From NCBI GenBank assembly GCA_035539175.1, contig DATLIY010000009.1, positions 434,001-498,000 on the forward strand: DNA of 64,000 nt, read 5' to 3'. Position 1 is the stretch's first letter. Each line of letters starts with the position of its first letter. The stretch comes from Acidisarcina sp. GTDB lineage: Bacteria > Acidobacteriota > Terriglobia > Terriglobales > Acidobacteriaceae. Shown here one piece after another: positions 27,446 through 42,338 of the stretch. Both the position numbers and the translations under genes were made by a program. The notes beneath the pieces are model-generated. The model saw only the letters and a list, made by a program, of their open reading frames with translations. It was not told the origin of the DNA and did not search any database.

Positions 27446-29938
27446 ATGAATCTCGACTGCGATCCAATCCGCGTGGCAAATAGCGTATCCGCATTAAAAC
27501 AATGCATCTTGGATAACCTCTACTTCATCCAGGGACGCGTGCCGGAGGTCGCAACCCCCATCGATTGGTATATGGCCCTGTCCTTCACCGTCCGCGACCG
27601 GATGATGACCGAGTGGGTGGAATCTTTTTCTCGTATCCGAGAAGAGAGTGTCAAGCTTGTTGCCTATCTCTCCGCCGAATATCTGATCGGACCGCAATTG
27701 GGGAACAACATTCTCAACCTTGGCATCCACAGTGAGATAGAGGAGGCGCTGCGCAGCTTCGGGCAGGACCTGCATCATCTGTTGCGCCAGGAGCCAGAGC
27801 CGGGATTAGGCAATGGAGGGCTGGGAAGGCTTGCGGCATGCTACATGGACTCCCTGGCCACGCTGAAGGTTCCTGCGGTTGGCTATGGAATCCGCTATGA
27901 ATTCGGGCTCTTCCGCCAGGAGATCGTCGATGGCTGGCAGGTGGAGGAAACCGACAAGTGGTTGAACTATGGAAATCCCTGGGAGATTGCCCGGCCGGAG
28001 ATCGCCTACACGGTACTCAGCGGCGGCCATACCGAGCTCTACCACGACGAGGACGGGGTGCTGCGGACTCGCTGGGTTCCTGAGCATAGTGTGAAAGGAG
28101 TTGCACACGACGTCCCCATTGTCGGATACGGCGGAAACGGAACGGTCGACTTTCTGCGGCTATGGAAATCGGAGGCTATTGAATCCTTCGATCTGCAGGC
28201 ATTCAACATCGGCAACTACTACAAGGCAGTGGAGAGCAAGGTCTCTTCGGAGACGATCAGCAAAGTTCTGTACCCTAACGATGAGCCCGAGGTGGGCAAG
28301 CGGCTCCGCCTGTCGCAGCAATACTTCTTCACCTCCTGTTCTCTGCAGGATATGATCCGGATTCTTCTGGCGCGGAAGCAGAGTCTCGACGTCTTTCATG
28401 AGCACTTTGCGGTGCAACTGAACGACACCCATCCATCGATCGCCGTAGCAGAGCTGATGCGATTGCTGGTGGATATCCATCGCATGGGCTGGGATAAGGC
28501 ATGGGAGATTACTCAAAAGACCCTGGCTTACACGAACCACACCCTTTTGCCGGAGGCGCTGGAGAAGTGGTCGCTGCCACTGTTTGCCAGCATGCTGCCG
28601 CGGCATCTCGAAATCATCTACGAGATCAATCGCCGTTTCCTCGAGGAAGCGCGGAAGATGTATCCCAAGGACGATAGCCGCATTGCACGCCTCTCCATCA
28701 TCGAGGAAAGAGACGGCAAGTTTGTAAGGATGGCGAACCTTGCAACGATTGGCAGCCATGCCGTGAATGGAGTGGCAGAGCTCCACTCCGACCTGCTGAA
28801 GAAAACGATCCTGCGTGACTTCTACGAGATGACGCCGGAGAAGTTCCTGAACGTCACCAATGGTGTGACGCCGCGCCGGTGGATCGCCCTCAGCAATCCC
28901 GAGCTGAGCGAATTGATTACCAGCAGGATTGGCGAGGGGTGGCTCACCAACGAAGGAAAATTGCGCCAGCTTGAACCATTTGTTGCGGATGCAGCCTTCC
29001 GCAAAGAGTGGCAGAACGTAAAGCAGACGCGGAAGCAATTGCTGGCGAAGTTGATCGAGCAACGGCTCGGCGTTGCCATCGATCCCACCTCGCTCTTCGA
29101 TGTCCAGGCTAAGCGAATCCACGAGTACAAGCGTCAACTGCTTAACGTCCTGTATGTGATCAGCCTCTACAACCAGATCAAGAAGGATCCGTCCACAGTA
29201 ACCACTCCGCGAACCGTGATCTTCGGTGGCAAGGCTGCGCCTGGATATGCAATGGCGAAGCGGATCATCAAGCTCATCAACTCCGTTGCGGAAGTAATCA
29301 ACCACGACCCAGCGGTCGGTTCGCGCGTGAAGATGGTGTTCCTGCCGAACTTCAATGTGACGAACGGACAGCTCATCTATCCCGCTGCTGATCTGTCGGA
29401 ACAGATTTCAACCGCAGGAAAAGAGGCTGCGGGGACAGGGAACATGAAGTTCGCGATGAACGGGGCTCTAACCATCGGCACGCTGGACGGAGCCAACATC
29501 GAGATACGCGAAGAGGTGGGAGCGGAGAACTTCTTTCTGTTTGGCCTGACGGCGCAGGAGGTCTTCGAGCACAAGTCCAGCGGTTACAACCCACGCGATT
29601 CGTATCAGGAGAATCCGGTGCTGCGAGAGGTGATCGACCAGATTGCCTCTGGAGTATTCTCGAAGGGAGACCGCACCCTGTTCCAGCCGATTGTGGATTC
29701 GCTGCTGAATCGGGATGAGTATATGCTGCTGGCGGATTTTGCATCGTATGCGGAGTGCCAGCACAGGGCCGCGGCTGCCTTTCGCAATCAGGATCAGTGG
29801 ACGAGGATGTCGATTTTGAATGTGGCACGCATGGGTAAGTTTTCGTCGGACCGCTCGATTCGGGAGTACTGCGCAAAGATATGGAACGTGCCTGTGGGCC
29901 TGGAAAAGGCGCCAGTAAAAACGGAGGTACTCAAGTAG
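27446..29938 (+). CDS. glgP: Glycogen phosphorylase
   Basis: An 830-residue phosphorylase of the glycogen/maltodextrin (GT35) family releasing glucose-1-phosphate from alpha-1,4-glucan. It has the NGGLGRLAACYMDSLATL and QLNDTHPSIAV segments, and the pyridoxal-phosphate Lys in EAAGTGNMKFAMNG. The length is normal for the bacterial and animal type. ATG follows GGGGAG with about seven bases. It diverges from tal across a 179-base shared promoter region and is followed by a mutarotase, so glucose-1-phosphate made here can go through Pgm to the adjacent pathways. Confidence 0.96.
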   Translation: MNLDCDPIRVANSVSALKQCILDNLYFIQGRVPEVATPIDWYMALSFTVRDRMMTEWVESFSRIREESVKLVAYLSAEYLIGPQLGNNILNLGIHSEIEEALRSFGQDLHHLLRQEPEPGLGNGGLGRLAACYMDSLATLKVPAVGYGIRYEFGLFRQEIVDGWQVEETDKWLNYGNPWEIARPEIAYTVLSGGHTELYHDEDGVLRTRWVPEHSVKGVAHDVPIVGYGGNGTVDFLRLWKSEAIESFDLQAFNIGNYYKAVESKVSSETISKVLYPNDEPEVGKRLRLSQQYFFTSCSLQDMIRILLARKQSLDVFHEHFAVQLNDTHPSIAVAELMRLLVDIHRMGWDKAWEITQKTLAYTNHTLLPEALEKWSLPLFASMLPRHLEIIYEINRRFLEEARKMYPKDDSRIARLSIIEERDGKFVRMANLATIGSHAVNGVAELHSDLLKKTILRDFYEMTPEKFLNVTNGVTPRRWIALSNPELSELITSRIGEGWLTNEGKLRQLEPFVADAAFRKEWQNVKQTRKQLLAKLIEQRLGVAIDPTSLFDVQAKRIHEYKRQLLNVLYVISLYNQIKKDPSTVTTPRTVIFGGKAAPGYAMAKRIIKLINSVAEVINHDPAVGSRVKMVFLPNFNVTNGQLIYPAADLSEQISTAGKEAAGTGNMKFAMNGALTIGTLDGANIEIREEVGAENFFLFGLTAQEVFEHKSSGYNPRDSYQENPVLREVIDQIASGVFSKGDRTLFQPIVDSLLNRDEYMLLADFASYAECQHRAAAAFRNQDQWTRMSILNVARMGKFSSDRSIREYCAKIWNVPVGLEKAPVKTEVLK

Positions 29939-29961
29939 TGGAGAGGAATCGAGAGCAAGCT

Positions 29962-30867
29962 ATGGGAACTATCTCTTCAGTGGAAGAACTGCAGGCCGCC
30001 TTTGGAATCGCGGGTGTGGCGAAAGTAATCGCAGGCAACGAAGGACTGCCGATGGTACGCATCACCAGCGCACATGCCTCAGGGGACATCTACCTGCACG
30101 GTGCGCATGTTACATCGTGGACCCCTTCTGGGAGCGCGGATGTGATCTTCCTTAGCGAGCGCTCGCAATGGGGAGAGGGACGGGCGATTCGAGGAGGCAT
30201 ACCGATTTGCTTTCCATGGTTTGGCGACAAGGCAGATGACGCAAAAGCACCGAAGCACGGATTCGTTCGCACGCGGACCTGGAAACTGGAAGAGATCGCC
30301 AGCAATGGTGATGCAGTGGCCATCACGCTGTCTACAGAGAGCAATGAGGAAACCAGAAAGCAATGGCCGCATGAATATCGGCTGATGTATCGTGCCACCT
30401 TTGGCAGAGAGCTGAAGCTGGAGTTGATCACCACCAACACCGGGACAACGCCCTTGCGCATCGAAGAGGCTTTGCACACCTATCACTGCATTGGGCAGAT
30501 TGAGAATATCCGGGTGCGCGGGTTGGCTGCCACCGCGTACCTGGACAAGGTAGACGGCTTTCGCAGAAAGGTACAGGAGGGCGATGTGGTTTTCACATCA
30601 GCCACCGACCGGATCTACCTGGATACCGATCACGCGGTGGAGATTGTCGATCCCGATCTGCATCGCAGCATTCTGATTGAGAAAGAAGCGTCTCGCAACA
30701 CGGTGGTATGGAACCCATGGAGCGAGGGCGCTCACTCGATGAGCGACATGGCAGACGACGAATGGCAGCAAATGGTGTGCATCGAAGCGTGTAATGTCAG
30801 GGATGCTGGCGTCGAAATTGCCCCAGGAGCGCAACACACCATGAGCGCGACAATACGGGTGGCGTAA
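29962..30867 (+). CDS. D-hexose-6-phosphate mutarotase (aldose 1-epimerase family, YeaD-like)
   Basis: A 301-residue galactose-mutarotase-fold protein. Family segments are GAHVTSWTP, AIRGGIPICFPWFG, KHGFVRTRTWKL with the catalytic His, EEALHTYHCIG and VVWNPWSEGA. Relatives interconvert anomers of glucose-6-phosphate. A longer frame starts at 29881 inside glgP; ATG at 29962 fits the family N-terminus. It lies 23 bases downstream of glgP and is very likely co-transcribed, speeding equilibration of sugar phosphates. Confidence 0.9.
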   Translation: MGTISSVEELQAAFGIAGVAKVIAGNEGLPMVRITSAHASGDIYLHGAHVTSWTPSGSADVIFLSERSQWGEGRAIRGGIPICFPWFGDKADDAKAPKHGFVRTRTWKLEEIASNGDAVAITLSTESNEETRKQWPHEYRLMYRATFGRELKLELITTNTGTTPLRIEEALHTYHCIGQIENIRVRGLAATAYLDKVDGFRRKVQEGDVVFTSATDRIYLDTDHAVEIVDPDLHRSILIEKEASRNTVVWNPWSEGAHSMSDMADDEWQQMVCIEACNVRDAGVEIAPGAQHTMSATIRVA

Positions 30868-30923
30868 CTCGAGATCCGGCTGTCTCGTTTAGCTTGGAAA
30901 ATACAGACTTGTTGCACAGGAGA

Positions 30924-30951
30924 GATGCCGCGTCAGCAATGGCGCGGCATC
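30924..30951 (+). terminator. Possible terminator hairpin after the mutarotase gene
   Basis: GATGCCGCG (30924-30932) pairs with CGCGGCATC (30943-30951) around a 10-base loop, about 55 bases after the stop. The following bases (TTCGTG) are a poor T-run, so this may be weak. A second 7-base GCTCGCC/GGCGAGC hairpin lies a little further on. Confidence 0.45.
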
Positions 30952-31054
30952 TTCGTGCGTGCAGAGAAATGCTCGCCGCAAGGAGGCGAGCAACGTGTCG
31001 TTCGGCGAGACAGGTTTTCCACGCGCTTTGCGATTACCATAGGCATTGGAACCT

Positions 31055-33325
31055 ATGACTGAAACTGCGACTCTCTCTCCCGAGGTACTCCTGCACATTG
31101 CACGGACACTCAATATTCCGCTCCACGGAATCGTGGCAGTGATTCAACTGCTGGATGAGGGAGGCACCGTGCCCTTCATCGCGCGGTACCGCAAGGAAGC
31201 GACAGGCAATCTTGATGAGGTGCAGATCCGCGACATTGAGGAGAAGCTCGCTTACTTCCGCGACCTGGCGGCGAGGCGCGACACGATCCTTGCTTCTATC
31301 GGTGAGCAGGGTAAGCTCACCGACGAGTTGAAGGCGCGCATTGAAGCAACCCTCGACAAGAGCGAATTGGAGGATCTGTATCTTCCCTATCGGCCGAAGC
31401 GCCGGACCAAGGCAACCATCGCACGCGAGAAGGGATTGGAGCCGCTTGCACTCTATCTGTGGCAACAGCAAATGGAGGCGCAATCGCTGGCTGATTTTGC
31501 AGCCACCTTTATCAGCGAAGAGAAAGGTGTAACGAGCAGCGAGGATGCACTCGAAGGAGCGCGGCATATCGTCGCCGAGATGATCAGCGAGGACGCGAAT
31601 CTTCGCAAGGCGTTGCGGCAACTGATGTTTGCGGAAGGCGTAGTGGTAAGTCGCAAGACGACCGATGGCATCGATGAACAGGAAAAGTTCAAGATGTACT
31701 ACGAATATCGCGAGCCGGTACGAACCATTCCCTCGCACAGAATGCTGGCGATCCGCCGCGGTGAGAGCGAAAAGATATTGTACTTTTTGATCGAATTGGA
31801 GCCAGCGCGCGCAGTGGAATTGCTGCGATCGCACATCCTGCGTGCGCAGGGAGACTGGACGCCCCAACTGGAACTGGCGATCGAAGACAGTTGGCAACGG
31901 CTGCTGAACTCGTCGATTCAGGGAGAGATCCGGTTGGAGTTGAAGACGCGATCCGACGCAGAAGCGATCCAGGTCTTCCGCGACAACCTGCATAATTTAT
32001 TGCTCGCTCCTCCGGCTGGACCAATCTCCGTACTGGGCATCGATCCCGGCGTGCGAACCGGATGCAAGATCGCTGTGGTGGATGAGACGGGCAAGTTTCT
32101 TGCGCACGACGTCATCTATCTGCAAACTTCGAAGAGCGCACTGGAGAGCGCCGGGCCTAAGCTGGAAGCACTCTTGCGCGCACACAATGTACGTGCGATT
32201 GCAATCGGAAACGGCACGGCATCCCGCGAGACGAATGCCTTTGTCCGCGACTTTCTCCATGAAAAGAACCTTGATGGAATCTTCACCGTAACGGTGAGCG
32301 AATCGGGAGCCAGCGTCTACTCCGCTTCGGACGTGGCGCGGCAGGAGTTTCCCGATCTGGATTTGACGGTGCGCGGAGCCATCTCTATCGCGCGACGCTT
32401 GCAGGATCCATTGTCGGAGCTGGTGAAGGTCGATCCTAAATCGATCGGCGTCGGGCAGTATCAGCATGATGTGGATCAGCGGCACCTGCAGCAATCTCTC
32501 GAATCCGTGATTGAGAGCTGCGTGAATCACGTCGGAGTGGATCTGAATACATCGTCGTGGACGCTGCTGCGCTATGTTTCCGGCGTAACCGAGCGCGTCG
32601 CCATGAACATCGTGAGCTTCCGCAACGAGCATGGACGCTTTCGTTCGCGGACGCAGTTGCATGAGGTTCCAGGGATTGGTCCAAAGACGTTTGAACAGGC
32701 CGCGGGCTTTCTGCGCATTCGCGACGGCGAAAACCCTCTGGACATGACGGCGGTTCACCCCGAGTCATACCCGGTGGTGGAGCAGATGGCCCAGACGCTG
32801 CATGCGCCGGTGGAAGAGCTGATCCGGAATCCCAGGTTGCTGGAGAGCATAGACCGCTCCGCACTTGGCGCAGGAACTTACACCGTCAACGACATTCTTG
32901 AGGAGCTAAAGAAGCCTGGGCGCGATCCGCGCGATACCTTTGTCGCACCAAGTTTCAACGAGCAGGTGCGCGAACTCTCGGATGTGCAGGCAGGCATGGT
33001 GCTCGAAGGCGTCGTCACCAACGTGACGAAGTTCGGTGCATTTGTCGATGTCGGCGTTCATCAGGACGGCCTGGTGCACATCAGCGAGCTTTCCAACCGC
33101 TTCATCAAAGATCCGTCCGATGCCGTGAAGGCGGGGCAGATCGTAAAGGTGAAGGTGCTCAGCGCAGATGCGAAGACGAAGAGAATCGCCTTGTCGATCA
33201 AGGCTCTGATGGAGCCCCAGCAGCGCACGCAGGCGAAGCCGTCGAAAGCTGCGCAGCAGCCCAGGAAGGAAGCGAGCTTGAGCGACAAGCTGGCGATGTT
33301 GTCTTCCAAGTGGAAGAGTCGTTGA
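31055..33325 (+). CDS. tex: Tex-family RNA-binding transcription accessory protein
   Basis: A 756-residue protein similar in size to E. coli Tex. It has an N-terminal helical region with GGTVPFIARYRKEATGNLDE, a YqgF/RNase-H-like domain (SVLGIDPGVRTGCKIAVVD), helix-hairpin-helix repeats (EVPGIGPKTFEQAAGFLRI) and a single C-terminal S1 domain (GVVTNVTKFGAFVDVGVHQDGLVHISEL). Tex proteins bind nucleic acids and influence transcription and RNA stability. The frame also offers TTG at 31046; ATG at 31055 is preferred. The gene is monocistronic and convergent with proA. Confidence 0.95.
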   Translation: MTETATLSPEVLLHIARTLNIPLHGIVAVIQLLDEGGTVPFIARYRKEATGNLDEVQIRDIEEKLAYFRDLAARRDTILASIGEQGKLTDELKARIEATLDKSELEDLYLPYRPKRRTKATIAREKGLEPLALYLWQQQMEAQSLADFAATFISEEKGVTSSEDALEGARHIVAEMISEDANLRKALRQLMFAEGVVVSRKTTDGIDEQEKFKMYYEYREPVRTIPSHRMLAIRRGESEKILYFLIELEPARAVELLRSHILRAQGDWTPQLELAIEDSWQRLLNSSIQGEIRLELKTRSDAEAIQVFRDNLHNLLLAPPAGPISVLGIDPGVRTGCKIAVVDETGKFLAHDVIYLQTSKSALESAGPKLEALLRAHNVRAIAIGNGTASRETNAFVRDFLHEKNLDGIFTVTVSESGASVYSASDVARQEFPDLDLTVRGAISIARRLQDPLSELVKVDPKSIGVGQYQHDVDQRHLQQSLESVIESCVNHVGVDLNTSSWTLLRYVSGVTERVAMNIVSFRNEHGRFRSRTQLHEVPGIGPKTFEQAAGFLRIRDGENPLDMTAVHPESYPVVEQMAQTLHAPVEELIRNPRLLESIDRSALGAGTYTVNDILEELKKPGRDPRDTFVAPSFNEQVRELSDVQAGMVLEGVVTNVTKFGAFVDVGVHQDGLVHISELSNRFIKDPSDAVKAGQIVKVKVLSADAKTKRIALSIKALMEPQQRTQAKPSKAAQQPRKEASLSDKLAMLSSKWKSR

Positions 33326-33337
33326 TGATTCAGAGGC

Positions 33338-34660
33338 TCAATGGGCGAGAGGCTTGTGAAGAAACCTGCGCGCGGATGTGCCGGAATAGTCCTTCACTAA
33401 CTGGCCTGATCCGCTGAGCTTGTATTTGTAAGTCACCAGGCCGTCAAGGCCAACGGGGCCGCGGGCGTGCAGTTTGCTGGTGCTGATGCCCACTTCGGCG
33501 CCAAATCCATAGCGGTAGCCGTCAGCAAAACGCGTGGAGCAATTGTGGTAGATATTTGCTGAATCCACTTCGTTGAGGAAGCGTTGCGCTGCCTGCGCAT
33601 CGGCCGTGACGATAGCATCCGTGTGATGGGAGCCATAGCGATCGATGTGTTCGAGCGCTGCGTCAAGGTCCTCAACGACGCGAATCGCCACAATGCGATC
33701 CGAATATTCCGTGTGCCACTCCGCGTCCGAGACGCGCTCCACGGGGAAAGCAGCCAGGAGCGCCTGGGTCTGCTGGCAACCACGAATCCGCACACCCGCG
33801 TCGATAAGCGATGCTGCCAGGCGAGGAAGCAGCGTCGCGGCGATCGCGGAGTGAACCAGCAAAGTCTCAACCGCGTTGCAGGCTGCGGGGTACTGCACCT
33901 TGCTGTCCACTGCGATGGCAATTGCCATATCGGGATCGGCAGCAGCATCGATGTAAACATGGCACACGCCATCGGCATGCCCCAGCACGGGAATCAATGT
34001 GTTCTTCTGGATGTGCTGTACCAGCGCGTTCGATCCGCGAGGAATAATCAGGTCGATGGTTTTGTCGAGCGCGAGCAGAGTGGTGACAGCTTCCCTGCCG
34101 TAGACGCCCATGACAGCGGCGGTCGGCAGATTGCCTTCCAGCGCGGAATGAATCGCCGCGAGCGTCGCCCGCATGGTGCGCTCCACCTCGCTGCCCCCCT
34201 TGAGGATGACCGCATTGCCGGACTTGATGGCCAGGGCGGTGATCTGCGTAATGGCATCTGGGCGCGACTCGAAGATAACCGCCAGCAATCCCAGCGGGCA
34301 GGTGACCTTTTCGAGGACCAGCCCTTCATCCAGCAAGGTGCGGGCCAGGATGCGCCCTGCGGGATCGGGCAGCTCCGCCACGGCACGCACACCGGCGATC
34401 ATACCGCGCAGCTTTTCCGGCGTAAGCACCAATCGTTGATAGAGGGCCTGCGACATCTCGCCGCGTTGAGCTAAAGGCTCCGCACGAGCGGCATCTTCCG
34501 CATTGGCGGCGAGAATGCCGGCTGCATGCTGCTCCAAGGCAACGGCGATCTGTTCGAGGATGTCATTCTTGCGCTCGGTGGAGAGCGTGGCGAGAGAGCG
34601 GCTTGCCTGCTTGGCGGCCTGCGCCTGCTCTGCAACCTCCGATATAGCCACGGAGCTCAC
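33338..34660 (-). CDS. proA: Glutamate-5-semialdehyde dehydrogenase (gamma-glutamyl phosphate reductase)
   Basis: A 440-residue NADPH-dependent reductase in proline synthesis. It has the segment GNAVILKGGSEVERTM, the active-site Cys in YPAACNAVETLLVH, and ADGYRYGFGAEVGISTSKLHARGPVGL near the end. It starts with GTG, and the GTGA start overlaps the proB stop by four bases, so translation is coupled. The length is normal. Confidence 0.95.
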   Translation of the reverse strand: MSSVAISEVAEQAQAAKQASRSLATLSTERKNDILEQIAVALEQHAAGILAANAEDAARAEPLAQRGEMSQALYQRLVLTPEKLRGMIAGVRAVAELPDPAGRILARTLLDEGLVLEKVTCPLGLLAVIFESRPDAITQITALAIKSGNAVILKGGSEVERTMRATLAAIHSALEGNLPTAAVMGVYGREAVTTLLALDKTIDLIIPRGSNALVQHIQKNTLIPVLGHADGVCHVYIDAAADPDMAIAIAVDSKVQYPAACNAVETLLVHSAIAATLLPRLAASLIDAGVRIRGCQQTQALLAAFPVERVSDAEWHTEYSDRIVAIRVVEDLDAALEHIDRYGSHHTDAIVTADAQAAQRFLNEVDSANIYHNCSTRFADGYRYGFGAEVGISTSKLHARGPVGLDGLVTYKYKLSGSGQLVKDYSGTSARRFLHKPLAH

Positions 34661-35511
34661 CGTGTCCCCTGGGGAGCGAAGACCGTACCGACATTTTCTC
34701 CGGCGCAGACACTCTCAAGAATTCCAGGCGTACGCCCGTTGGCGATGACGGCGACGCGTCCGTGTTCGGACACGATGCGGGCCGCCTCAATCTTGGTGGT
34801 CATGCCTCCGCGGCCGCGGCCATTGCCCTCTTTGGCAAAACTGACAAGCTCGGGCGTGAAGTCGTCAACTTCAGCGACGAACTCTGCGTCCGCCTCGCTC
34901 GGATGGCCAGTATAAAGTCCGTTGACGTCGGAGAGCAGGATGAGAAGATCCGCCTCGACCTTGGTCATGACAAGCGCGGAGAGCTTATCGTTGTCGCCGA
35001 AGACGCGGTGTGCGCTACTGGCCTGGCTGGGACGGTCCAGTTCCAGGGTGGAGACGGTGTCATTCTCATTGACGATGGGAAGGACGCCAAGCTTCAGAAG
35101 CGTATCGAGAGTAGCGCGGAGATTGGAATACCGCACCGGATCGAGGAAGTCGTCTTCCGTAAGCAGCACCTGCGCGGTGGTGATGTCGAAGTGGCCGAAG
35201 GCTTCCTCGTAGAGAGCCATCAGGCGGCTCTGCCCCACTGCTGCACATGCCTGCTTCACCGCGAGTTGGGCCGCCGAGGCGCGCAATCCCAGATGCCGGG
35301 CGCCAATCGCGATAGCTCCCGAGGACACAAGGAGAACCTCCTTGCCGTCGCGACGGATGTTGACCACCGATTCAACCAGCCCATACAGCAGACCCACAGC
35401 GGCTGCGCCATCGTCGCGCATGATGACATTGGTGCCAAGCTTGATGACAATGCGCTGTGCGCTGGCGACACGCTGCCGCGCGCGCGTGCCGGACTCGCTA
35501 AGTGTCTCCAT
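34657..35511 (-). CDS. proB: Glutamate 5-kinase lacking a PUA domain
   Basis: A 284-residue amino-acid kinase that phosphorylates glutamate in the first proline step. It has RIVIKLGTNVI, VSSGAIAIGARHLGL, FGDNDKLSALV and GGMTTKIEAARI segments. Many enzymes carry an extra C-terminal PUA domain (about 370 residues in total); here the protein ends after the kinase domain, as in other short forms. The change may alter feedback behaviour but the kinase motifs are intact. It is the first gene of the proBA pair. Confidence 0.94.
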   Translation of the reverse strand: METLSESGTRARQRVASAQRIVIKLGTNVIMRDDGAAAVGLLYGLVESVVNIRRDGKEVLLVSSGAIAIGARHLGLRASAAQLAVKQACAAVGQSRLMALYEEAFGHFDITTAQVLLTEDDFLDPVRYSNLRATLDTLLKLGVLPIVNENDTVSTLELDRPSQASSAHRVFGDNDKLSALVMTKVEADLLILLSDVNGLYTGHPSEADAEFVAEVDDFTPELVSFAKEGNGRGRGGMTTKIEAARIVSEHGRVAVIANGRTPGILESVCAGENVGTVFAPQGTR

Positions 35512-35513
35512 TG

Positions 35514-36951
35514 CTATTTTTCCGCGCTGACGGCGGCATGCACATCCTTACTTTGCGCCACAGTGCTGAGGTAATTGTTGATGGCAGCAGCGGCCTTCCG
35601 TCCCTCGGAGATGGCCCACACCACTAGCGACTGCCCTCTGCGCATGTCACCCGCGGCAAAGACGCCATCGACAGAGGACATGTAGTTTTCGTCAGTCGCC
35701 ACGTTTCCGCGAGCGTCCAACACCAGCCCGAGTTGCTCGATCATGCCGGCACTGACAGGACCGAGGAAGCCCATCGCCAACAGAACCAGATCGACATCCA
35801 TCACAAATTCGCTGCCGGCCTGCGGCTCAAACTTTGGCGGAGGCCCGACGCGCACAGCATGAAGCTGCTTGACGTTGCCGTTTTCATCGCCCGTAAACTT
35901 GACGGTGGAAACGCTCCAGTTCCGGGTACCGCCCTCCTCGTGCGCGCTTTCCGTGCGAAGCTGCATAGGCCAGAGTGGCCATGGCGTCAGCGGCGAGCGC
36001 TCCGTCGGTGGAGTCGGCATAATCTCGAACTGCTCCACCGACTTGGCTTTCTGGCGGTGGCTGGTTCCGAGGCAATCAGCGCCCGTGTCCCCACCACCGA
36101 TGATGACGACGCGCTTGCCCGTTGCGAGGATCTGATCCGGAACCTCGTCGCCTTCGCAAACGTGGTTCTGTTGCGGCAGGAACTCCATGGCGAAGTGGAT
36201 ACCCTTGAGTTCGCGACCGGGAAGATTCAGATCGCGCGGCTTCTCCGCGCCGCCCGCGAGCAGCACTGCATCGAATTCGCGGCGCAGCTCCTCAATGGCG
36301 ACGTTGACGCCCACGTGGGCTCCGGTAACAAACTTAACGCCCTCCGCAATCATCTGCTCGATGCGGCGGTCGATGACGTGCTTCTCCAGCTTGAAATTCG
36401 GAATGCCGTAGCGGAGAAGGCCACCAATGCGGTCGGCTTTTTCGTAGACGGTGACAGAGTGTCCGGCACGGCACAACTGCTGCGCGGCGGCAAGGCCCGA
36501 GGGACCAGAGCCGACGATGGCAATGCGCTTGCCGGTTTTAAACTCCGGCGGCTCGGGCTGGATGTAGCCCTCACCGAAAGCATGCTCGACGATGCTCTTC
36601 TCAATGGTCTTAATGGCTACCGGAGGCTTGTTGATGCCGAGAACGCAGGCGGCCTCGCATGGAGCTGGACAGATTCTTCCCGTGAACTCAGGAAAATTAT
36701 TGGTCGCATGCAGACGGCGGATCGCCTCCTGCCAGCGGCCACGATACACAAGATCATTCCAGTCCGGAATGATGTTGTTCACCGGACATCCGGTGTGACA
36801 GAAGGGGACGCCACAATCCATACATCGCGCGCCCTGCTCCTGCTGCTTCTCCTGGGGGAAGTCCTGATAAATCTCGAACCAGTCGTTCACTCGTTCCGCG
36901 ACCGGCCGACGTGTCGGAAGCTCGCGGGGAATCTCCATGAATCCGGTAATC

Positions 36952-36959
<8 letters not shown>
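35514..36959 (-). CDS. gltD: Glutamate synthase small subunit
   Basis: A 481-residue subunit that takes electrons from NAD(P)H and passes them to the large subunit. The N-terminal cysteine-rich part ([17 protein letters not shown]) binds [4Fe-4S] clusters. It is followed by FAD ([17 protein letters not shown]) and NAD(P)H ([15 protein letters not shown]) dinucleotide folds. ATG at 36959 is preferred over an in-frame TTG at 36974. It overlaps the gltB stop by eight bases. Confidence 0.95.
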
Positions 36960-41541
<4,582 letters not shown>

Positions 41542-41876
41542 TACTTCCTCCCCTGCAAACCGCCCATCCTTCAAAAGAGAATTCGAAAAGGTAGACGGAT
41601 CCTCGCTCGGCGCGAAGACCGGTTTCAGAATTCTTCATCTTTCGAACTTTGTTAACTCCGGATGGCCGCTGCAGTTCCTGATGGTTATCTCTCGATGATA
41701 ATCAAACTGGCTCCCGGATGCGAGAGATATTTCCCGGGTTGCATTACTTTTACCACATGTGGCGGGTCAACCATTCGGGCGAAGGCCAGAAAAACCGCAG
41801 AAAATAACGTGGCCCGGTCGCGGGTTTTACCTGAAGACCGGGCCAGAAAAATTATTGAGACTGCTGCTTATTGACG
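41542..41876. other. Divergence region upstream of gltB
   Basis: A 335-base stretch without a convincing gene. It contains the gltB leader and, on the minus strand, a possible promoter (TTGACC, 17-base spacer, GTAATG). A hairpin near 41811-41844 closes the neighbouring gene. No riboswitch pattern was recognised. Confidence 0.5.
41811..41844 (-). terminator. Hairpin downstream of a small exported protein gene
   Basis: GGCCCGGTC (41811-41819) pairs with GACCGGGCC (41836-41844) around a 16-base loop, and on the minus strand ACGTTATTTTC follows. It lies about 30 bases after the stop of the minus-strand gene at 41877. It is a moderate terminator candidate. Confidence 0.55.
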
Positions 41877-42338
41877 CTACTGCGACGAAACCGGCAACTG
41901 GGAAGAGGCAGCCGGCATATTAAAGGCTTCGGCCAGGCTATCCAGGTCTGCCCTCACCTTTGCCCAACTGGATATGGTTACAGCATCGTAGTCTTCATCC
42001 CGCAGAAGTCCTTCAATTCCCTGGGAGCTGTTGAGAACCATGCGGAGATTGTCGTCGGCCTGCTTTTTATCCCGGAAGTGGCTCAGCAAGTGGTCCGTCT
42101 GTACCTGAAAATCGCGGACCTGGGTCTTTGCGTCCCTTTCGCGGCTGGTTCTGCGAATCGGAGTGTGATGGATGCTGGCATCGAAGGCCGACCGGAAAGA
42201 CTTGGTATCTTCCCTCAGATTCTGCATCGTGTGGGCCACGTCGCGGTCGTTCATCCTGGATTGCGCGAGCGCGCTGGATGCGGAGAAGCCGGAGAAGAGC
42301 AACGCGCCGATCGAGATCGTCTGGAGCAAACGATTCAT
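41877..42338 (-). CDS. Small exported helical protein of unknown function
   Basis: A 153-residue protein with a signal peptide (MNRLLQTISIGALLFSGFSASSALAQ). The mature part is charged and predicted helical (MNDRDVAHTMQNLREDTKSF, RDFQVQTDHLLSHF, SWAKVRADLDSLAEAF), probably a coiled bundle. There are no cysteines or known motifs. ATG at 42338 follows AAAGGGG; the frame runs on to 42515 without family sense. Similar small periplasmic proteins occur in Acidobacteriota, but I cannot name a function. Confidence 0.75.
   Translation of the reverse strand: MNRLLQTISIGALLFSGFSASSALAQSRMNDRDVAHTMQNLREDTKSFRSAFDASIHHTPIRRTSRERDAKTQVRDFQVQTDHLLSHFRDKKQADDNLRMVLNSSQGIEGLLRDEDYDAVTISSWAKVRADLDSLAEAFNMPAASSQLPVSSQ

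Noticed and set aside
28160-29305. A 381-codon frame antisense to glycogen phosphorylase
   Set aside because: The sense gene carries all family motifs; the antisense frame has none.
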